Part shown: one piece after another, positions 1 to 10,755 of the stretch | How positions within the stretch are numbered: position 1 is the stretch's first letter | Layout of the letters: each line of letters begins with the position of its first letter | NCBI RefSeq assembly: GCF_040215725.1 | Contig: NZ_CP157967.1 | Location: 1,922,001 to 1,986,000, forward strand | DNA length: 64,000 bases | Reading direction: 5' to 3' | From: Rhizobium sp. ZPR4 | GTDB lineage: Bacteria > Pseudomonadota > Alphaproteobacteria > Rhizobiales > Rhizobiaceae | Made by a program: the position numbers and the translations under genes | The notes under the pieces: generated by a model | The model's input: the letters and a program-made list of their open reading frames with translations, nothing else | What the model was told of the DNA's origin: nothing | Databases searched by the model: none

Positions 1-693
1 GTTTTGGTAAAGATTCGGTGAAATTTCCGCCGGCAAGACATGTTTTGACCCCCCCTTGGCGTACTTGGCATCGTAATCATAGAAGCTGTGGCCGAGCGGC
101 ACGATCTCCGTCACGCCGAGAACCTTGCCATCCATGACGCCGCAGGTCAGCTCGCGCCCGTAAACATAGCGCTCCACAAGCACCTCGTCGCCGTAGCGCC
201 ACTCGGCGGACGTGACGATCTGCGGCGGATGCGCCTGATCTTCCTTGACGATGACGACACCGAAGCTCGAACCTTCACGCACCGGCTTGACGACATAAGG
301 CGGCTTCATCGGGTGCTCGCCGACAATAGCGAAGCGATCCATGACGATCGAGTTGGCAACCGGAATACCGGCTGCCGCGGCAACCGTTTTCGCGCGGGAC
401 TTGTCCATGGCAAGAGCCGAGGCAAGCACGCCGGAATGCGTATAGGGAATCTGCAGGTACTCCAGAATGCCCTGAATGGTGCCGTCTTCGCCGAAAGGAC
501 CATGCAATGCATTGAAGACGACGTCGGGCTTCAGCTCGGCCAGGTGGCTGGCGACATCATGATCGACATCGACACGGGTAACCTGGAAGCCTTCCGCTTC
601 GAGGGCATCGGCACATGCCTTTCCCGAAGAAAGGCTGACGGGCCTCTCCGAGGAAAATCCGCCCAAAAGGACAGCCACATGCTTGCCACCCAT
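1..693 (-). CDS. ddl: D-alanine--D-alanine ligase, 3' part cut by window edge
   Basis: ATP-dependent ligase that makes the D-Ala-D-Ala dipeptide used by MurF in cytoplasmic peptidoglycan precursor synthesis. The visible 231 codons start with [12 protein letters not shown] (the usual Ddl N-terminal strand and glycine loop), followed by the LHGPFGEDG motif near residue 65 and the central ATP-grasp segment around [12 protein letters not shown]. The family is about 305 residues, so the C-terminal quarter lies beyond position 1. I chose the ATG at 693; a G-rich stretch just upstream could serve as ribosome site. In rhizobia ddl is normally followed by ftsQ, ftsA and ftsZ, which would lie left of the window. 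Confidence 0.93.
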   Translation of the reverse strand, partial: MGGKHVAVLLGGFSSERPVSLSSGKACADALEAEGFQVTRVDVDHDVASHLAELKPDVVFNALHGPFGEDGTIQGILEYLQIPYTHSGVLASALAMDKSRAKTVAAAAGIPVANSIVMDRFAIVGEHPMKPPYVVKPVREGSSFGVVIVKEDQAHPPQIVTSAEWRYGDEVLVERYVYGRELTCGVMDGKVLGVTEIVPLGHSFYDYDAKYAKGGSKHVLPAEISPNLYQN

Positions 694-789
694 CAATACC
701 CCCGACTTCACGGTCTCTACTCTGCTTCTTGCAGGGCCACGCCTAACCGCGATTCTCGCCCCGCTTTCAATAGGTCGATTAGAACGACA

Positions 790-820
790 TTAAGGTTAAT
801 GAAGCGTTTACTTTCGTTAA
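790..820. promoter_or_regulatory. Possible CtrA-like boxes upstream of ddl
   Basis: An AT-rich stretch in the 694-940 gap holds TTAA at 790-793, TTAA at 796-799 followed after exactly 7 bases by TTTA at 807-810, and TTAA at 817-820. TTAA-N7-TTAA is the known consensus of the alphaproteobacterial cell-cycle regulator CtrA. The match is imperfect and such AT-rich words can occur by chance. Nothing else is visible in this 250-bp gap. Confidence 0.3.
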
Positions 821-940
821 CTTTCCGCCGTCCTGGCGATGGTCGATTGGTTCGAATCAAACCGACTTAAAGAATTCTGCCATTAGAATCATGGAGTTGC
901 TACTTTTGAAATCGCTACATTTAGATTTTTTTAAACAATA

Positions 941-970
941 AGCCCCGCATCGAGGGGTCGATGCGGGGCT
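941..970 (-). terminator. Terminator after aqpZ
   Basis: A 13-bp perfect stem (AGCCCCGCATCGA and its complement) with a short G-rich loop, followed on the minus strand by a loosely T-rich stretch. It sits just downstream of the aqpZ stop and insulates it from ddl. Confidence 0.8.
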
Positions 971-994
971 CAAGGCTTTAAAATGACACCGATA

Positions 995-1681
995 TCACTC
1001 GCTGTCGTCGACCAGTTTCCAGACCAATCCGCCCAGCGCTCCGCCGATGATGGGCGCGACCCAGAACAGCCAAAGCTGCTGCAGAGCCCAGCCGCCGACA
1101 AACAGGGCCTGCCCTGTCGAGCGGGCCGGATTGACCGACGTGTTGGTGATCGGAATCGAGATCAGATGGATCAGTGTCAACGCCAGGCCGATGGCGATCG
1201 GCGCGAAGCCGGCCGGCACCTTGCTGCTCGTTGACCCCAGAATCACGACCAGGAAGAACAGGGTCAGCACGATTTCGGCTACCAATGCCGACACCATGGA
1301 ATAGCCGCCAGGGGAATGTTCCCCGTAACCGTTCGCCGCAAAGCCGCCGAGCTGGAAATCAGCCTTGCCGCTTGCGATCAGATAGAGCACCGCCGCCGCG
1401 GCGATCGCGCCGATCACCTGCGCGACGATATAGGGAACGAGCTGCCCGCCGGGAAAGCGGCCAGCCACCGTCAGGCCGACCGAAACGGCCGGATTGAAGT
1501 GCCCTCCCGATATGCCGCCCACGGCAAAAGCCATGGTCAGCACGGTCAGACCGAACGCAAAGGCAACACCTAGAAAACCAATACCGAGGCTCGGAAATGC
1601 CGCTGCGAAGATCGCACTGCCGCAGCCGCCGAATACGAGCCAAAACGTCCCAAGAAACTCAGCGATGAGTTTTTTCTGCAT
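995..1681 (-). CDS. aqpZ: Aquaporin Z
   Basis: Inner-membrane water channel of the MIP family, 228 aa, six membrane helices. Both hallmark NPA boxes are present: HFNPAVSVG in the first half and SVNPARSTG in the second, the latter with the selectivity-filter arginine expected for a water-specific channel. The open frame extends 39 codons further upstream, but [13 protein letters not shown] is the typical AqpZ start and has GAGGAG about 8 bases before the ATG. It is divergent from the metabolite symporter at 1937, and the two together sit between murB and ddl. Confidence 0.95.
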   Translation of the reverse strand: MQKKLIAEFLGTFWLVFGGCGSAIFAAAFPSLGIGFLGVAFAFGLTVLTMAFAVGGISGGHFNPAVSVGLTVAGRFPGGQLVPYIVAQVIGAIAAAAVLYLIASGKADFQLGGFAANGYGEHSPGGYSMVSALVAEIVLTLFFLVVILGSTSSKVPAGFAPIAIGLALTLIHLISIPITNTSVNPARSTGQALFVGGWALQQLWLFWVAPIIGGALGGLVWKLVDDSE

Positions 1682-1878
1682 GAAACCCTTCTCCTCAGCC
1701 CGCAATCCAAGCGAGAATCGGTCATTGGTGAAAAAGATTCCGGTAAGGACTCGCCGGAGCACGCCTCTCCAACAACAAACGCCCGCCTGATTGCTCACGA
1801 ATCAACAATTACGGCAAAATAATAGCACGCAACCGCTGATTTCTTGCGCAGTTAACGTTTGCGTTGAACAAAAATTAC

Positions 1879-1915
1879 GCTAAGGACAATTTTTATCCGC
1901 TAAGCGCGCCTTAGC
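1879..1915. promoter_or_regulatory. GCTAAG repeats in the aqpZ/symporter divergent region
   Basis: GCTAAG occurs at 1879-1884 and 1899-1904 (20 bp apart), with an inverted copy CTTAGC at 1910-1915 that makes a small dyad with the second. They lie 22-58 bp before the symporter start, a position suited to an operator. No regulator can be named. Confidence 0.25.
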
Positions 1916-1936
1916 ATCATCTGAATTGGTGGGAAC

Positions 1937-3268
1937 ATGACTGACGCGATATCTCCCTTATCGCCGACTCCCTCGTCATCGAACAATGCTGTTGCGAATT
2001 CCCCGGCACGTGTTCTGATCGCGAGCCTCATCGGCACAACGATCGAATTTTTCGATTTCTATGTTTATGCAACGGCGGCGGTTATCGTCTTCCCGAAGCT
2101 GTTCTTCCCGGCAAGCGATCCGACATCTGCAACCTTGCAGTCCTTCGCGACCTTCTCCATCGCCTTCTTCGCGCGCCCGATCGGCGCGATGATCTTCGGC
2201 CATTTCGGGGACCGGATCGGCCGCAAGGCGACGCTGGTTGCTGCGCTGATGACCATGGGCCTCTCGACGGTCGTGATCGGCATGCTGCCGACCTATGAGT
2301 CGATCGGCGTTCTCGCACCGATTCTTTTGGCGCTTTGCCGCCTCGGCCAAGGCCTTGGTCTCGGCGGCGAGTGGGGTGGCGCTGTATTGCTTGCGACGGA
2401 AAACGCACCGGAAGGCAAGCGCAGCTGGTATGCCATGTTCCCGCAGCTCGGCGCACCCATCGGCTTCATCCTTTCGGCAGGTCTCTTCCTGATTCTGCGC
2501 GAAACCATGGCAGATGCGGATTTCCTCAACTATGGCTGGCGCGTTCCCTTCCTGATCAGCATCGTGCTGGTGGCCGTCGGTCTTTATGTCCGCCTGAAGA
2601 TCACCGAAACCCCGGAGTTCCAGCGCGCCATCGAGAAGGAAGAGCGCGTTTCTGTTCCGATCGCGGTCATCTTCCGCTCGCACTTCCGCAGCCTGATCCT
2701 CGGCACCATCATCGCGGTCGCGACCTTCGTGCTGTTCTATCTGATGACGGCATTCACGCTGAGCTGGGGCACTCGCCCTCCAGGCAACGGTGCGCTTCCG
2801 GCCGGTCTCGGCTATTCCCAGGGCCAATTCCTCGTCGTTCAGCTTGTCGGCGTCGTCTTCTTCGGCCTGATGATCCCGATCTCGGGCCTGTTGTCAGATC
2901 GGTATTCGCGCCGTCTGGTCCTCATCCTGACGACGATCGGCATCCTGATCTTCGGTCTGTTCTATTCGTCGCTGCTGACGGCTGGTCTTGCCGGTGCCTT
3001 CGCCTGCTCGATCATCGGTCTGGCCCTGATGGGCTTTACCTATGGCCCGATCGGCGCGGCTCTGGCTGCGCCCTTCCCGACCACCGTGCGCTATACCGGT
3101 GCTTCGATGACCTTCAATCTCGGCGGCATCGTCGGTGCATCCCTGGCGCCCTACATCGCCACGTGGCTCGCAACCAACTACGGCCTCGTCTATGTCGGTT
3201 ACTATCTGGCGGCGGCCGCGGTTCTCTCGCTGATCGGCATTCTGCTTTCAGGCAATGACGAAGTCTGA
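1937..3268 (+). CDS. MFS transporter, metabolite:H+ symporter (MHS) type
   Basis: Inner-membrane proton symporter of 443 aa with about 12 hydrophobic segments. The first helix (TTIEFFDFYVYATAAVIVF, near residue 35) and the loop GHFGDRIGRKATL are characteristic of the MHS subfamily (ProP, ShiA, KgtP relatives). The centre has the family signature GLGLGGEWGGAVLL. Substrates in this family include shikimate, proline/betaine, 2-oxoglutarate and dicarboxylates; the sequence alone does not tell which. It stands alone on the plus strand between murB and aqpZ and is closed by a strong terminator, so it is not part of the division operon. Confidence 0.88.
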   Translation: MTDAISPLSPTPSSSNNAVANSPARVLIASLIGTTIEFFDFYVYATAAVIVFPKLFFPASDPTSATLQSFATFSIAFFARPIGAMIFGHFGDRIGRKATLVAALMTMGLSTVVIGMLPTYESIGVLAPILLALCRLGQGLGLGGEWGGAVLLATENAPEGKRSWYAMFPQLGAPIGFILSAGLFLILRETMADADFLNYGWRVPFLISIVLVAVGLYVRLKITETPEFQRAIEKEERVSVPIAVIFRSHFRSLILGTIIAVATFVLFYLMTAFTLSWGTRPPGNGALPAGLGYSQGQFLVVQLVGVVFFGLMIPISGLLSDRYSRRLVLILTTIGILIFGLFYSSLLTAGLAGAFACSIIGLALMGFTYGPIGAALAAPFPTTVRYTGASMTFNLGGIVGASLAPYIATWLATNYGLVYVGYYLAAAAVLSLIGILLSGNDEV

Positions 3269-3290
3269 GAGAACAAGCATAACCAATTGA

Positions 3291-3317
3291 AAAGGCCGGG
3301 TGAAAACCCGGCCTTTT
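3291..3317. terminator. Terminator between symporter and murB
   Basis: AAAGGCCGGG paired with CCCGGCCTTT around a short A-rich loop, with T residues after it on the plus strand and A residues before it. It can stop plus-strand transcripts and, because both flanks are A/T-rich, the convergent murB transcript as well. Confidence 0.9.
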
Positions 3318-3360
3318 TCTTGAATCATTTCGTGAAGTTGGCGCCGATTGCGGCCCGGGC

Positions 3361-4335
3361 CTACTCCGTCGTCACACCCTGGAACGGGCGGACTTCCCGG
3401 CCTGGCATGAAGTGGCCGAGGCGCTTGATTTCCCACTCCAGCTTGACGCCGGATTTTTCGAAAACCTCGCGACGCACCTGCTCGCCGAGATATTCCAGAT
3501 CATAGCCGGTCGCCTGCTCCATGTTGATCATGAAGTTGCAATGCAGCGACGACATCTGCGCACCGCCGATAACCAGACCGCGGCAACCCGCCTCGTCGAT
3601 CAGCTTCCAGGCGGAAAGACCATCCGGATTCTTGAAGGTTGAGCCGCCTGTCTTTTCCCGTACCGGCTGCACCGTTTCGCGATGAGCGCGTACCGCATCC
3701 ATCTCGGCGCGAATCTTGGCTCTATCTTCCGGATAACCCTCGAAAAGGACGTGCGTGAAGATCAGATCCTCAGACGCATCGGAATGGCGATAGCTGTAAC
3801 CCATCTCCGCGTTGGTTAGGACGTGCTTGTCACCCTTGCGGTCGACCGCATGCACTTCGATGACGCGCTCACGGGTTTCGGCACCATTGGCACCTGCATT
3901 CATCCGCGCAGCACCACCGATGCTGCCAGGAATGCCGTAATAGAAATGGAAACCGCCGATGCTGTTGTCCATCGCCATGGCGGCGACATGCTTGTCCGGG
4001 CAGATCGCGCCGGCCAGGATGCGGTTCTCGCCGGCAAGCTCGACCGAGCCGAAGCCCTTGGCCGAAAGCCTGAGGACGACGCCCGGAATGCCGCCATCAC
4101 GCACCAATATGTTCGAACCCACGCCGACGACCGTCAGCGGCACTTCTTCCGGCAGGATCTTCAGAAATGCGATCAGATCATCCGTGTCGTGAGGCTGGAA
4201 CATCAATTCCGCCAGCCCGCCAGCGCGGAACCACGTCACACGATCCATCGGAGCATCCGGCGTCAGCCGGCCCCTGATGTCCTTTACACCGTCGCCGAGC
4301 GACGCCAGAAGCTTTTCCCCATCTACCTGTTTCAT
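3361..4335 (-). CDS. murB: UDP-N-acetylenolpyruvoylglucosamine reductase
   Basis: FAD-dependent enzyme that reduces UDP-GlcNAc-enolpyruvate to UDP-MurNAc with NADPH, the second committed step of peptidoglycan synthesis. 324 aa. The FAD-binding N-terminal domain carries [13 protein letters not shown] (near 70) and the [18 protein letters not shown] region (near 130); the C-terminal part has GGSTFKNP with the catalytic serine of type I MurB and the LHCNFMIN stretch. Its ATG overlaps the murC stop by four bases (ATGA), so the two are translationally coupled. It is the last gene of the upstream block of the dcw cluster here. Confidence 0.96.
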   Translation of the reverse strand: MKQVDGEKLLASLGDGVKDIRGRLTPDAPMDRVTWFRAGGLAELMFQPHDTDDLIAFLKILPEEVPLTVVGVGSNILVRDGGIPGVVLRLSAKGFGSVELAGENRILAGAICPDKHVAAMAMDNSIGGFHFYYGIPGSIGGAARMNAGANGAETRERVIEVHAVDRKGDKHVLTNAEMGYSYRHSDASEDLIFTHVLFEGYPEDRAKIRAEMDAVRAHRETVQPVREKTGGSTFKNPDGLSAWKLIDEAGCRGLVIGGAQMSSLHCNFMINMEQATGYDLEYLGEQVRREVFEKSGVKLEWEIKRLGHFMPGREVRPFQGVTTE

Positions 4336-5747
4336 GCGGACTTACCCGAGAGGCCTTCCAATTCCTTTGGCAATGATGCTGCCCAATATGTGATGCTACC
4401 AGCCCCCAACAGAACCACAAAATCACCCGGTCGCGCAATCTCTGCAACCATGGCGGCAAGATCTTCCTGTGATGGCAGATAGCGCGCATCGCGATGACCG
4501 CCGGCCTTGATGCGCGAAACCAGTGTCTGCGAATCGACACCCTCAATCGGATCTTCGCCGGCAGCATAGACCGGCGCCAGAAAGATGCTGTCGGCATCGT
4601 TGAAGCAGGCGGCGAATTCCTCGAAGAGGCTCGACAGGCGCGTATAGCGGTGTGGTTGATGAACGGCAATGATGCGGCCCGCGCAGGCTTCGCGCGCAGC
4701 CTTCAGCACCGCCTTGATTTCGACAGGGTGATGACCGTAGTCGTCGAAGACTTTGACCCCGTTCCATTCACCGGTCAGCGTGAAGCGGCGCTTGACGCCG
4801 CCGAAGGATGCAAGCCCCTTGGCGATCGCCTCGCTGGAAATCCCGAGCCGATTGGCAACAGCAACAGCAGCCGTCGCATTGGAAATATTGTGGCGGCCCG
4901 GCATCGGCATGACCAGATCCTTGATCTGGATCACTTTGCCCGTACGGCGTCTGCGAATTTCGATATCGAACAGCGAACGCGTGCCATCGATGCGTACATT
5001 CGAGAAACGCACGTCCGCCTGCGGATTTTCGCCATAGGTGATGACTTTTCGATCCTCGATGCGCCCGACCAGCGACTGAACTTCCGGATGGTCGATGCAC
5101 ATGACGCCGAAGCCGTAGAACGGCACGTTCTCGACGAACTGCCGGAAGGCGGCACGCACGGCATCGAAATTGCCGTAATGATCCAGATGCTCCGGATCGA
5201 TATTGGTCACGACGGCGACATCCGCCGGCAGCTTCAGGAAGGTGCCGTCCGATTCATCGGCTTCGACCACCATCCACTCGCCGGCGCCCATGCGCGCATT
5301 CGTGCCATAGGCATTGATGATGCCGCCATTGATGACCGTGGGATCAAGTCCGCCGGCTTCGAGCAGCGTTGCCACGAGCGACGTCGTCGTGGTCTTGCCA
5401 TGCGTGCCGCCAATGGCGATGGCGTTGCGGAAACGCATCAACTCGGCCAGCATTTCGGCACGGCGCACGACCGGCAGCAGCTTTTCGCGCGCGGCTACCA
5501 GCTCCGGATTGGTCTTCTTGATGGCCGTGGACACGACGACGACTTCTGCATCGCCAAGGTTCTCAGCCTTGTGACCGATATGGACCGGGATGCCCTTGTC
5601 GCGCAGCCGCTGCACGTTGGCGCTTTCCGATTGATCGGAACCCTGTACGCGATGACCGAGGTTATGCAAAACCTCGGCAATGCCGCTCATTCCGATGCCA
5701 CCGATACCGATAAAATGCACAAGGCCGATTGCCTTCGGCAGCTTCAT
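4332..5747 (-). CDS. murC: UDP-N-acetylmuramate--L-alanine ligase
   Basis: Adds L-Ala to UDP-MurNAc in the cytoplasm using ATP. 471 aa, three Mur-ligase domains: N-terminal Rossmann part with [17 protein letters not shown] (UDP-substrate binding), central ATP-binding loop [17 protein letters not shown] near residue 115, and C-terminal domain with [12 protein letters not shown] and HQPHRYTR near 320. Start ATG overlaps the murG stop by four bases and the stop overlaps murB in the same way, giving a tight murG-murC-murB unit. Confidence 0.97.
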   Translation of the reverse strand: MKLPKAIGLVHFIGIGGIGMSGIAEVLHNLGHRVQGSDQSESANVQRLRDKGIPVHIGHKAENLGDAEVVVVSTAIKKTNPELVAAREKLLPVVRRAEMLAELMRFRNAIAIGGTHGKTTTTSLVATLLEAGGLDPTVINGGIINAYGTNARMGAGEWMVVEADESDGTFLKLPADVAVVTNIDPEHLDHYGNFDAVRAAFRQFVENVPFYGFGVMCIDHPEVQSLVGRIEDRKVITYGENPQADVRFSNVRIDGTRSLFDIEIRRRRTGKVIQIKDLVMPMPGRHNISNATAAVAVANRLGISSEAIAKGLASFGGVKRRFTLTGEWNGVKVFDDYGHHPVEIKAVLKAAREACAGRIIAVHQPHRYTRLSSLFEEFAACFNDADSIFLAPVYAAGEDPIEGVDSQTLVSRIKAGGHRDARYLPSQEDLAAMVAEIARPGDFVVLLGAGSITYWAASLPKELEGLSGKSA

Positions 5748-6865
5748 GCGCCTGCCCCCTTGAATTGCTGAATTGAACGTCCCGCGGCAATAGCCTCAAC
5801 CATGTCGGCAAGCAAGTTTGCCGCATCCGGCCTGCCTGCCTGCTTGGCTGATGCCGCCATCTTTGCGAGCTTTTCCGGCATGGTCATGGCGCCGCGCAGA
5901 ATGGTGGAAAGTTTCTCTGACGTCAGTTCCGACTGCGCGATAACTTTCACGCCGCCGGTTGCCGCCAATGCCGCGGCATTGGCGGCCTGATCGTGATCGA
6001 GCGCATGCGGATAGGGAACCAGGATCGCCGGGCGTCCGATAACTGCAAGCTCGGAAACCGTGGAAGCACCAGAGCGGCAGAGAACCAGATGCGCAGCGCC
6101 AATGCGCTCCGCCATGTCGTTGAAGAACGGCGCAACATCGGCGCCCATGTCAAGCTTTCTTGTGCAGCTGTTGACCGTCTCCATATCCTCGGGGCGCACT
6201 TGCTGGGTGATCCGCAGGCGCTTGCGCAGCGGCTCCTCAAGCAGGCTGATTGCCGTAGGAACGGCCTTCGAGAAATACTGAGCGCCCTGGCTGCCGCCAA
6301 AGACGACAAGGTTGAACGGATCTTCCGGACCAGACGGCACATAGGGACGCTTCGCAGCCTCGATGACAGCCGGGCGCACGGGATTGCCCGTGGTCACCGT
6401 CTTCTCGCCAAATGCGCCGTTGTCCGTAAGGAAGCCACCGGCAATCGCGCGCACGCGCGTCGCCAGCATCTTGTTGGCGCGGCCCATGACGGCATTCTGC
6501 TCATGCAGCATGGACGGTACGCCCATGCGCGTCGCCGCCAGAAGCGGCGGAACCGTCGGATAACCACCGAAGCCGACGACACAGACGGGCTTGATGCGCT
6601 GGATCAGCTTGCGCGCAGCGCGCATACCGGTCCACAGCGTCCAAAGAGCTTGCGCAACCTTTACCGGGTTCTTCGAACCGATCGTAGCCGAGGGCACGAC
6701 ATGAATCTCGTCTGCCGGAAACTTGCCGGCATAGCGTTCGGCACGGCTGTCGGTGACGAGATGCACGGAATAGCCGCGCTCCTTCAGCTTGTAGGCCAGT
6801 GCTTCGGCCGGAAATACGTGACCGCCGGTTCCGCCGGCGGCAAGAAGGACAATGCCTTTACTCAT
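5744..6865 (-). CDS. murG: UDP-GlcNAc:lipid I GlcNAc transferase
   Basis: Peripheral inner-membrane glycosyltransferase (GT28) that turns lipid I into lipid II. 373 aa with two Rossmann-like halves: N-terminal [16 protein letters not shown] near residue 9, [14 protein letters not shown] near 95, [14 protein letters not shown] near 122, and C-terminal [13 protein letters not shown] and [24 protein letters not shown] for UDP-GlcNAc binding. A GGGAG ribosome site precedes the ATG. The 181 bp between ftsW and murG are spanned by a short open frame (see 6862-7050). Confidence 0.96.
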   Translation of the reverse strand: MSKGIVLLAAGGTGGHVFPAEALAYKLKERGYSVHLVTDSRAERYAGKFPADEIHVVPSATIGSKNPVKVAQALWTLWTGMRAARKLIQRIKPVCVVGFGGYPTVPPLLAATRMGVPSMLHEQNAVMGRANKMLATRVRAIAGGFLTDNGAFGEKTVTTGNPVRPAVIEAAKRPYVPSGPEDPFNLVVFGGSQGAQYFSKAVPTAISLLEEPLRKRLRITQQVRPEDMETVNSCTRKLDMGADVAPFFNDMAERIGAAHLVLCRSGASTVSELAVIGRPAILVPYPHALDHDQAANAAALAATGGVKVIAQSELTSEKLSTILRGAMTMPEKLAKMAASAKQAGRPDAANLLADMVEAIAAGRSIQQFKGAGA

Positions 6866-7050
6866 AATTTTCGCTCCCGCGAATACCCCACTACTCGGGG
6901 CATCTCCCTAATATAGGAAGCCGCCCCGACCGCGTCATCGGCGCGGGCCAAGCTCCCCTCATAGCCCGGCACCTCGTGAAAAGCGACCGGAGAATGAGAG
7001 GAAGGCTGGAGATATGAAGAGCAAATAAACAGCAGTTCCAAGACGATCAC
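6862..7050 (-). CDS. Doubtful 62-aa frame bridging ftsW and murG
   Basis: A GTG-started frame of 62 codons whose start overlaps the ftsW stop by four bases (GTGA) and whose stop overlaps the murG start by four bases (ATGA). That fit is exactly how real genes are packed in this cluster. The peptide begins [15 protein letters not shown], a short hydrophobic stretch, and continues polar; I recognise no family. I see no good ribosome site, and the frame may be accidental. It could act only to carry ribosomes from ftsW to murG. Confidence 0.25.
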   Translation of the reverse strand: MIVLELLFICSSYLQPSSHSPVAFHEVPGYEGSLARADDAVGAASYIREMPRVVGYSRERKL

Positions 7051-8201
7051 TCCGCCGGCAAACCGTGCGTCACGCGGAACATGGTACGGTCCTGTGCACG
7101 CTTTTCCGGCCTATGACGCGTCAGCGCCAGAATGAAGCCAGCCGTCACGCAGATCGCGGTCATCGACGAGCCGCCATAGGAAATGAGCGGCAGCGTCATG
7201 CCCTTGGCCGGCAGCAGCTGCAGGTTCACGCCTATGTTGATGATCGACTGGATGCCGATCTGCAGCACCAGACCGGCCACGGCGAAGCGGTTGAAATCGT
7301 TCTTCTCCTTATAGGCATGCGAGAGGCCGCGCAGCACGAGGAAGGCGAAGATCAGCACGAGCACCATACAGAAGATGGCGCCGAACTCCTCGGCCGCGAC
7401 CGAGAAGATGAAGTCGGTGTGGGCGTCCGGAATGATGCGTTTGACGGTACCCTCACCCGGACCGACGCCGAACCAGGTGCCATGAACGATCGCTTCCTTG
7501 GCGGTGTCGACCTGGAACGTATCGCCCTCGCCCGTCAGGAACTTGTTCACACGTTGCGCGACGTGATCGAAGACGTAGTAAGCCGTGACGAAACCGCCTG
7601 CGCCGAGACCGCCGAGTACGATGATCCACAGCCAGGGCATGCCGGCCATGAAGAACATGCCACCCCAGACGGCGGTCGTCAGGATCGTCTGGCCAAGGTC
7701 AGGCTGCGCGACGAGCAAGGCGACGACAATGCCGAAGAGGATGATAGCAAAGAGATTGCCAGGAATCTCGGGCTGGCGCGCATGTTCGGAAAACAGCCAG
7801 GCGCAGACGACGACGAAAGCCGGCTTCATGAATTCAGAAGGCTGGATCGACAAGGCCGCGATATTGACCCAACGGCGAGAACCCTTCACTTCAATGCCGA
7901 AGAAAAGCGCGAAAAGCATCATCGCCAGCGATACGATGAGCAGAATGACCGCGGTCCTTCGCACCTGCCTGGGCGTCATGAAGGAAATACCGATCATCGC
8001 TGCAATCGCCGGGACGAGGAATAGGGCATGGCGCTTGACGAAGTGGAACGGCTCAAGACCGATACGCTCCGCCACCGCGGGCGACGCCGCGAAGGACAGC
8101 ATGAAGCCGATGCCGATCAAGAGGATGAAAAGGGCGAGAAATACGCGGTCGATGGTCCAGAACCACTCGGCCAAGGCCCCACGTTCAACGCGGCTTACCA
8201 T
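7047..8201 (-). CDS. ftsW: Septal peptidoglycan polymerase FtsW
   Basis: SEDS-family membrane glycosyltransferase that polymerises lipid II at the division septum together with the ftsI product. 384 aa with about ten membrane helices. Family marks are VNIAALSIQPSEFMKPA near 130, AQPDLGQTILT near 180, and the C-terminal LLPAKGMTLPLISYGGSS near 345. It starts one base after the murD stop, as expected for the dcw order murD-ftsW-murG. Confidence 0.96.
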   Translation of the reverse strand: MVSRVERGALAEWFWTIDRVFLALFILLIGIGFMLSFAASPAVAERIGLEPFHFVKRHALFLVPAIAAMIGISFMTPRQVRRTAVILLIVSLAMMLFALFFGIEVKGSRRWVNIAALSIQPSEFMKPAFVVVCAWLFSEHARQPEIPGNLFAIILFGIVVALLVAQPDLGQTILTTAVWGGMFFMAGMPWLWIIVLGGLGAGGFVTAYYVFDHVAQRVNKFLTGEGDTFQVDTAKEAIVHGTWFGVGPGEGTVKRIIPDAHTDFIFSVAAEEFGAIFCMVLVLIFAFLVLRGLSHAYKEKNDFNRFAVAGLVLQIGIQSIINIGVNLQLLPAKGMTLPLISYGGSSMTAICVTAGFILALTRHRPEKRAQDRTMFRVTHGLPAE

Positions 8202-8202
8202 A

Positions 8203-9615
8203 TCATTTGCCTCCAGCTGCTGAACCGATCAGCATGGTGACGCCATCGATCGCAGCGACATGGCTGACGAAGGCGTCGCCTCTGACCTCGAAATTCTTGT
8301 ACTGATCGAAGCTTGCGCAAGCCGGCGACAACATCACCGCTGCGGACTCGTGTTCATCCCTATCCGCATCAACAGCAGCGTGCGCGACGGCGCGTTCCAG
8401 CGTGCCGGAAATTTCATAAGGCACCTGCTCGCCGAGCGTCGCCGCAAAGGCGGGCGCCGCCTCACCGATCAAATAGGCCTTGGCGATACGCGGAAAGAGC
8501 GGCGCCAGGCTGGTGATCCCACCCTCTTTCGGCAGACCGCCGGCGATCCAGTAGATATTCTCGTAGCTCGAAAGCGCGGGGGCTGCCGCATCCGCATTGG
8601 TCGCCTTGGAATCGTTGACGAAGACCACTCGGCCGCGCCGTCCGACCGGCTGCATGCGATGCTTGAGACCAGGGAAGGATTTCAGCCCGGCCCGGATCTC
8701 CTCGGCGGAAATGCCGACAGCAAGGCAGGCAGCGATCGCTGCTGCTGCATTCTGTGCGTTGTGGCCGCCGCGCAAGGTCTGGATGCCGTCGAGATCGGCG
8801 ATCTCGCTTGCCGCACCGTTCGATGCCTCCAGGATGCGGCTGCCCTCTGCATAAAGGCCATCCGCCAAGGCATGTCGGCGCGAAATCCGCATCACCTTGA
8901 TACCCGCCCGCTCGACGCGGTCGGCGATCAGGGAGGCATAGCTGTCGTCGACGCCGACGACGGCAACGTCGCTCCCGGCGACGAGCCGTTCCTTGATGTC
9001 AGCATAGTGCTGCATCGTGCCATGGCGATCGAGATGATCGGGCGTCAGGTTCAGCAGGATGCCGGCCGAAGGGTTGAGCGTCGGCGCCAGATCGATCTGA
9101 TAGGAAGAGCATTCGACCACATAGAACCGACCGGCCTTCGGCGGGTCGAGCGTCAGTACGGCGGTGCCGATATTGCCGCCGAGCTGCGTGTCGCGACCGC
9201 TCGATTGCAGGATATGGGCGATCAGCGCCGTCGTCGTCGACTTGCCGTTCGTTCCGGTAATGGCGATGAAAGGGCAATCCGGTGCATGCGCTCGCCGTTC
9301 CCTAACGAAAAGCTCGACATCGCCGATGATTTCGACGCCAGCTGCATGAGCAAGATCGACGGTCCAGTGGGGCTTGGGATGCGTCAGCGGCACGCCGGGC
9401 GACAGCACGAAGACCGACAGGCTGTTCCAGTCGATGGTGCGCAAATCGGCGACCGCTATTCCCTCGGCAGCCGCCTTCGCCACGCTGTCCGGATTGTCGT
9501 CCCAGGCCGTGACATCGGCGCCGCCGGCGACGAGCGCACGCGCCGTGGCAAAGCCCGAGCCGCCGAGGCCGAAGAGAGCGACCTTCTTTCCGTTCAGCGT
9601 GGTGACAGGGATCAT
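8203..9615 (-). CDS. murD: UDP-MurNAc-L-Ala--D-glutamate ligase
   Basis: Cytoplasmic Mur ligase that adds D-Glu to UDP-MurNAc-L-Ala. 470 aa. N-terminal nucleotide-sugar domain with [15 protein letters not shown] near 15, ATP loop [18 protein letters not shown] near 118, [12 protein letters not shown] near 190, and the C-terminal [11 protein letters not shown] region near 325, all diagnostic of MurD. It lies 7 bp after mraY and one base before ftsW. Confidence 0.96.
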   Translation of the reverse strand: MIPVTTLNGKKVALFGLGGSGFATARALVAGGADVTAWDDNPDSVAKAAAEGIAVADLRTIDWNSLSVFVLSPGVPLTHPKPHWTVDLAHAAGVEIIGDVELFVRERRAHAPDCPFIAITGTNGKSTTTALIAHILQSSGRDTQLGGNIGTAVLTLDPPKAGRFYVVECSSYQIDLAPTLNPSAGILLNLTPDHLDRHGTMQHYADIKERLVAGSDVAVVGVDDSYASLIADRVERAGIKVMRISRRHALADGLYAEGSRILEASNGAASEIADLDGIQTLRGGHNAQNAAAAIAACLAVGISAEEIRAGLKSFPGLKHRMQPVGRRGRVVFVNDSKATNADAAAPALSSYENIYWIAGGLPKEGGITSLAPLFPRIAKAYLIGEAAPAFAATLGEQVPYEISGTLERAVAHAAVDADRDEHESAAVMLSPACASFDQYKNFEVRGDAFVSHVAAIDGVTMLIGSAAGGK

Positions 9616-9622
9616 CGACGCC

Positions 9623-10744
9623 TCACCGCAGCTTCAGGGTGGAGAGGCCGACCATCGCCAGAATGACGGCAACGATCCAGAACCGCACGACGACCTGGCT
9701 TTCCGTCCAGCCCTTCTTTTCGAAGTGGTGGTGGATCGGCGCCATCAGGAAGACGCGGCGCTTGGTCATCTTGAAGAAACCGACCTGGATGATGACGGAA
9801 AGCGCCTCAAGCACGAACAGGCCGCCGATGATCGCCATGACGATCTCGTGCTTGGTGGCGACGGCAACCGAACCGATCATGCCGCCGAGTGCCAGCGAGC
9901 CCGTGTCGCCCATGAAGATTGCGGCCGGCGGCGCATTGAACCACAGGAAGCCGAGACCCGCGCCGATGACGGCGCCGAGCACCACCGCGAGCTCGCCCGT
10001 GCCGGGCACGAAATTGATCGCCAGATAGTCGGCAAAGACGAAGTTGCCGGCGAGATAGGAGATGATGCCGAAGGATGCAGCGGCGATCATGACGGGCACG
10101 ATGGCAAGCCCGTCCAGGCCGTCCGTGAGGTTGACGGCATTGCCGGCAGCCACAATGACGAAGGCGCCGAACAGCACGAAGAACATGCCGAGATTAAGCA
10201 GCAAGCTCTTGAAGAAGGGGAAGGCGACCGAGGAGCCGAAGGTCGAGCCGGCAGGGCCGGAGGACAATGCCGTCGTCATCATAAAGTAGACAGCGATGGC
10301 GGCAATGACGAATTCGATGCCGAGGCGCGCGCGACCGGAAAAGCCCTTGTCGCTCTGCTTGGTCACCTTGAGATAGTCATCATAGAAGCCGATCGCCCCG
10401 AAGCCGAGTGTGACGAGCAGCGTGGCAACGACATAGACATTGGCAAGATCGGCCCAAAGCAGCGACGAGACGACGATACCGGCCAGAATCATCAGGCCGC
10501 CCATGGTCGGGGTACCGGCCTTCTTGAAATGCGTCTGCGGACCATCGGCGCGGATCGGCTGCCCTTTACCCTGACGCACGCGCAGAGAGGAGATGATTCG
10601 CGGTCCGAACAGGAAGACGATCAACGCTGATGTGAACAGGGCACCGCCGGTACGAAATGTGATGTATCTGAACAGATTGAAGAATCTGAAGTGGGTACTG
10701 AAAAAATGAATATGGTCCGACAGTTCGGCAAGCCAGATCAGCAT
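9623..10744 (-). CDS. mraY: Phospho-MurNAc-pentapeptide translocase
   Basis: Integral membrane enzyme that transfers phospho-MurNAc-pentapeptide to undecaprenyl phosphate to give lipid I. 373 aa with about ten helices. The cytoplasmic loops carry the family motifs: [14 protein letters not shown] near 75, [12 protein letters not shown] near 120 with the paired aspartates, [10 protein letters not shown] near 205, and a C-terminal [11 protein letters not shown] near 340. It sits 11 bp downstream of murF. Confidence 0.97.
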   Translation of the reverse strand: MLIWLAELSDHIHFFSTHFRFFNLFRYITFRTGGALFTSALIVFLFGPRIISSLRVRQGKGQPIRADGPQTHFKKAGTPTMGGLMILAGIVVSSLLWADLANVYVVATLLVTLGFGAIGFYDDYLKVTKQSDKGFSGRARLGIEFVIAAIAVYFMMTTALSSGPAGSTFGSSVAFPFFKSLLLNLGMFFVLFGAFVIVAAGNAVNLTDGLDGLAIVPVMIAAASFGIISYLAGNFVFADYLAINFVPGTGELAVVLGAVIGAGLGFLWFNAPPAAIFMGDTGSLALGGMIGSVAVATKHEIVMAIIGGLFVLEALSVIIQVGFFKMTKRRVFLMAPIHHHFEKKGWTESQVVVRFWIVAVILAMVGLSTLKLR

Positions 10745-10755
10745 AAGAGCCCTTT

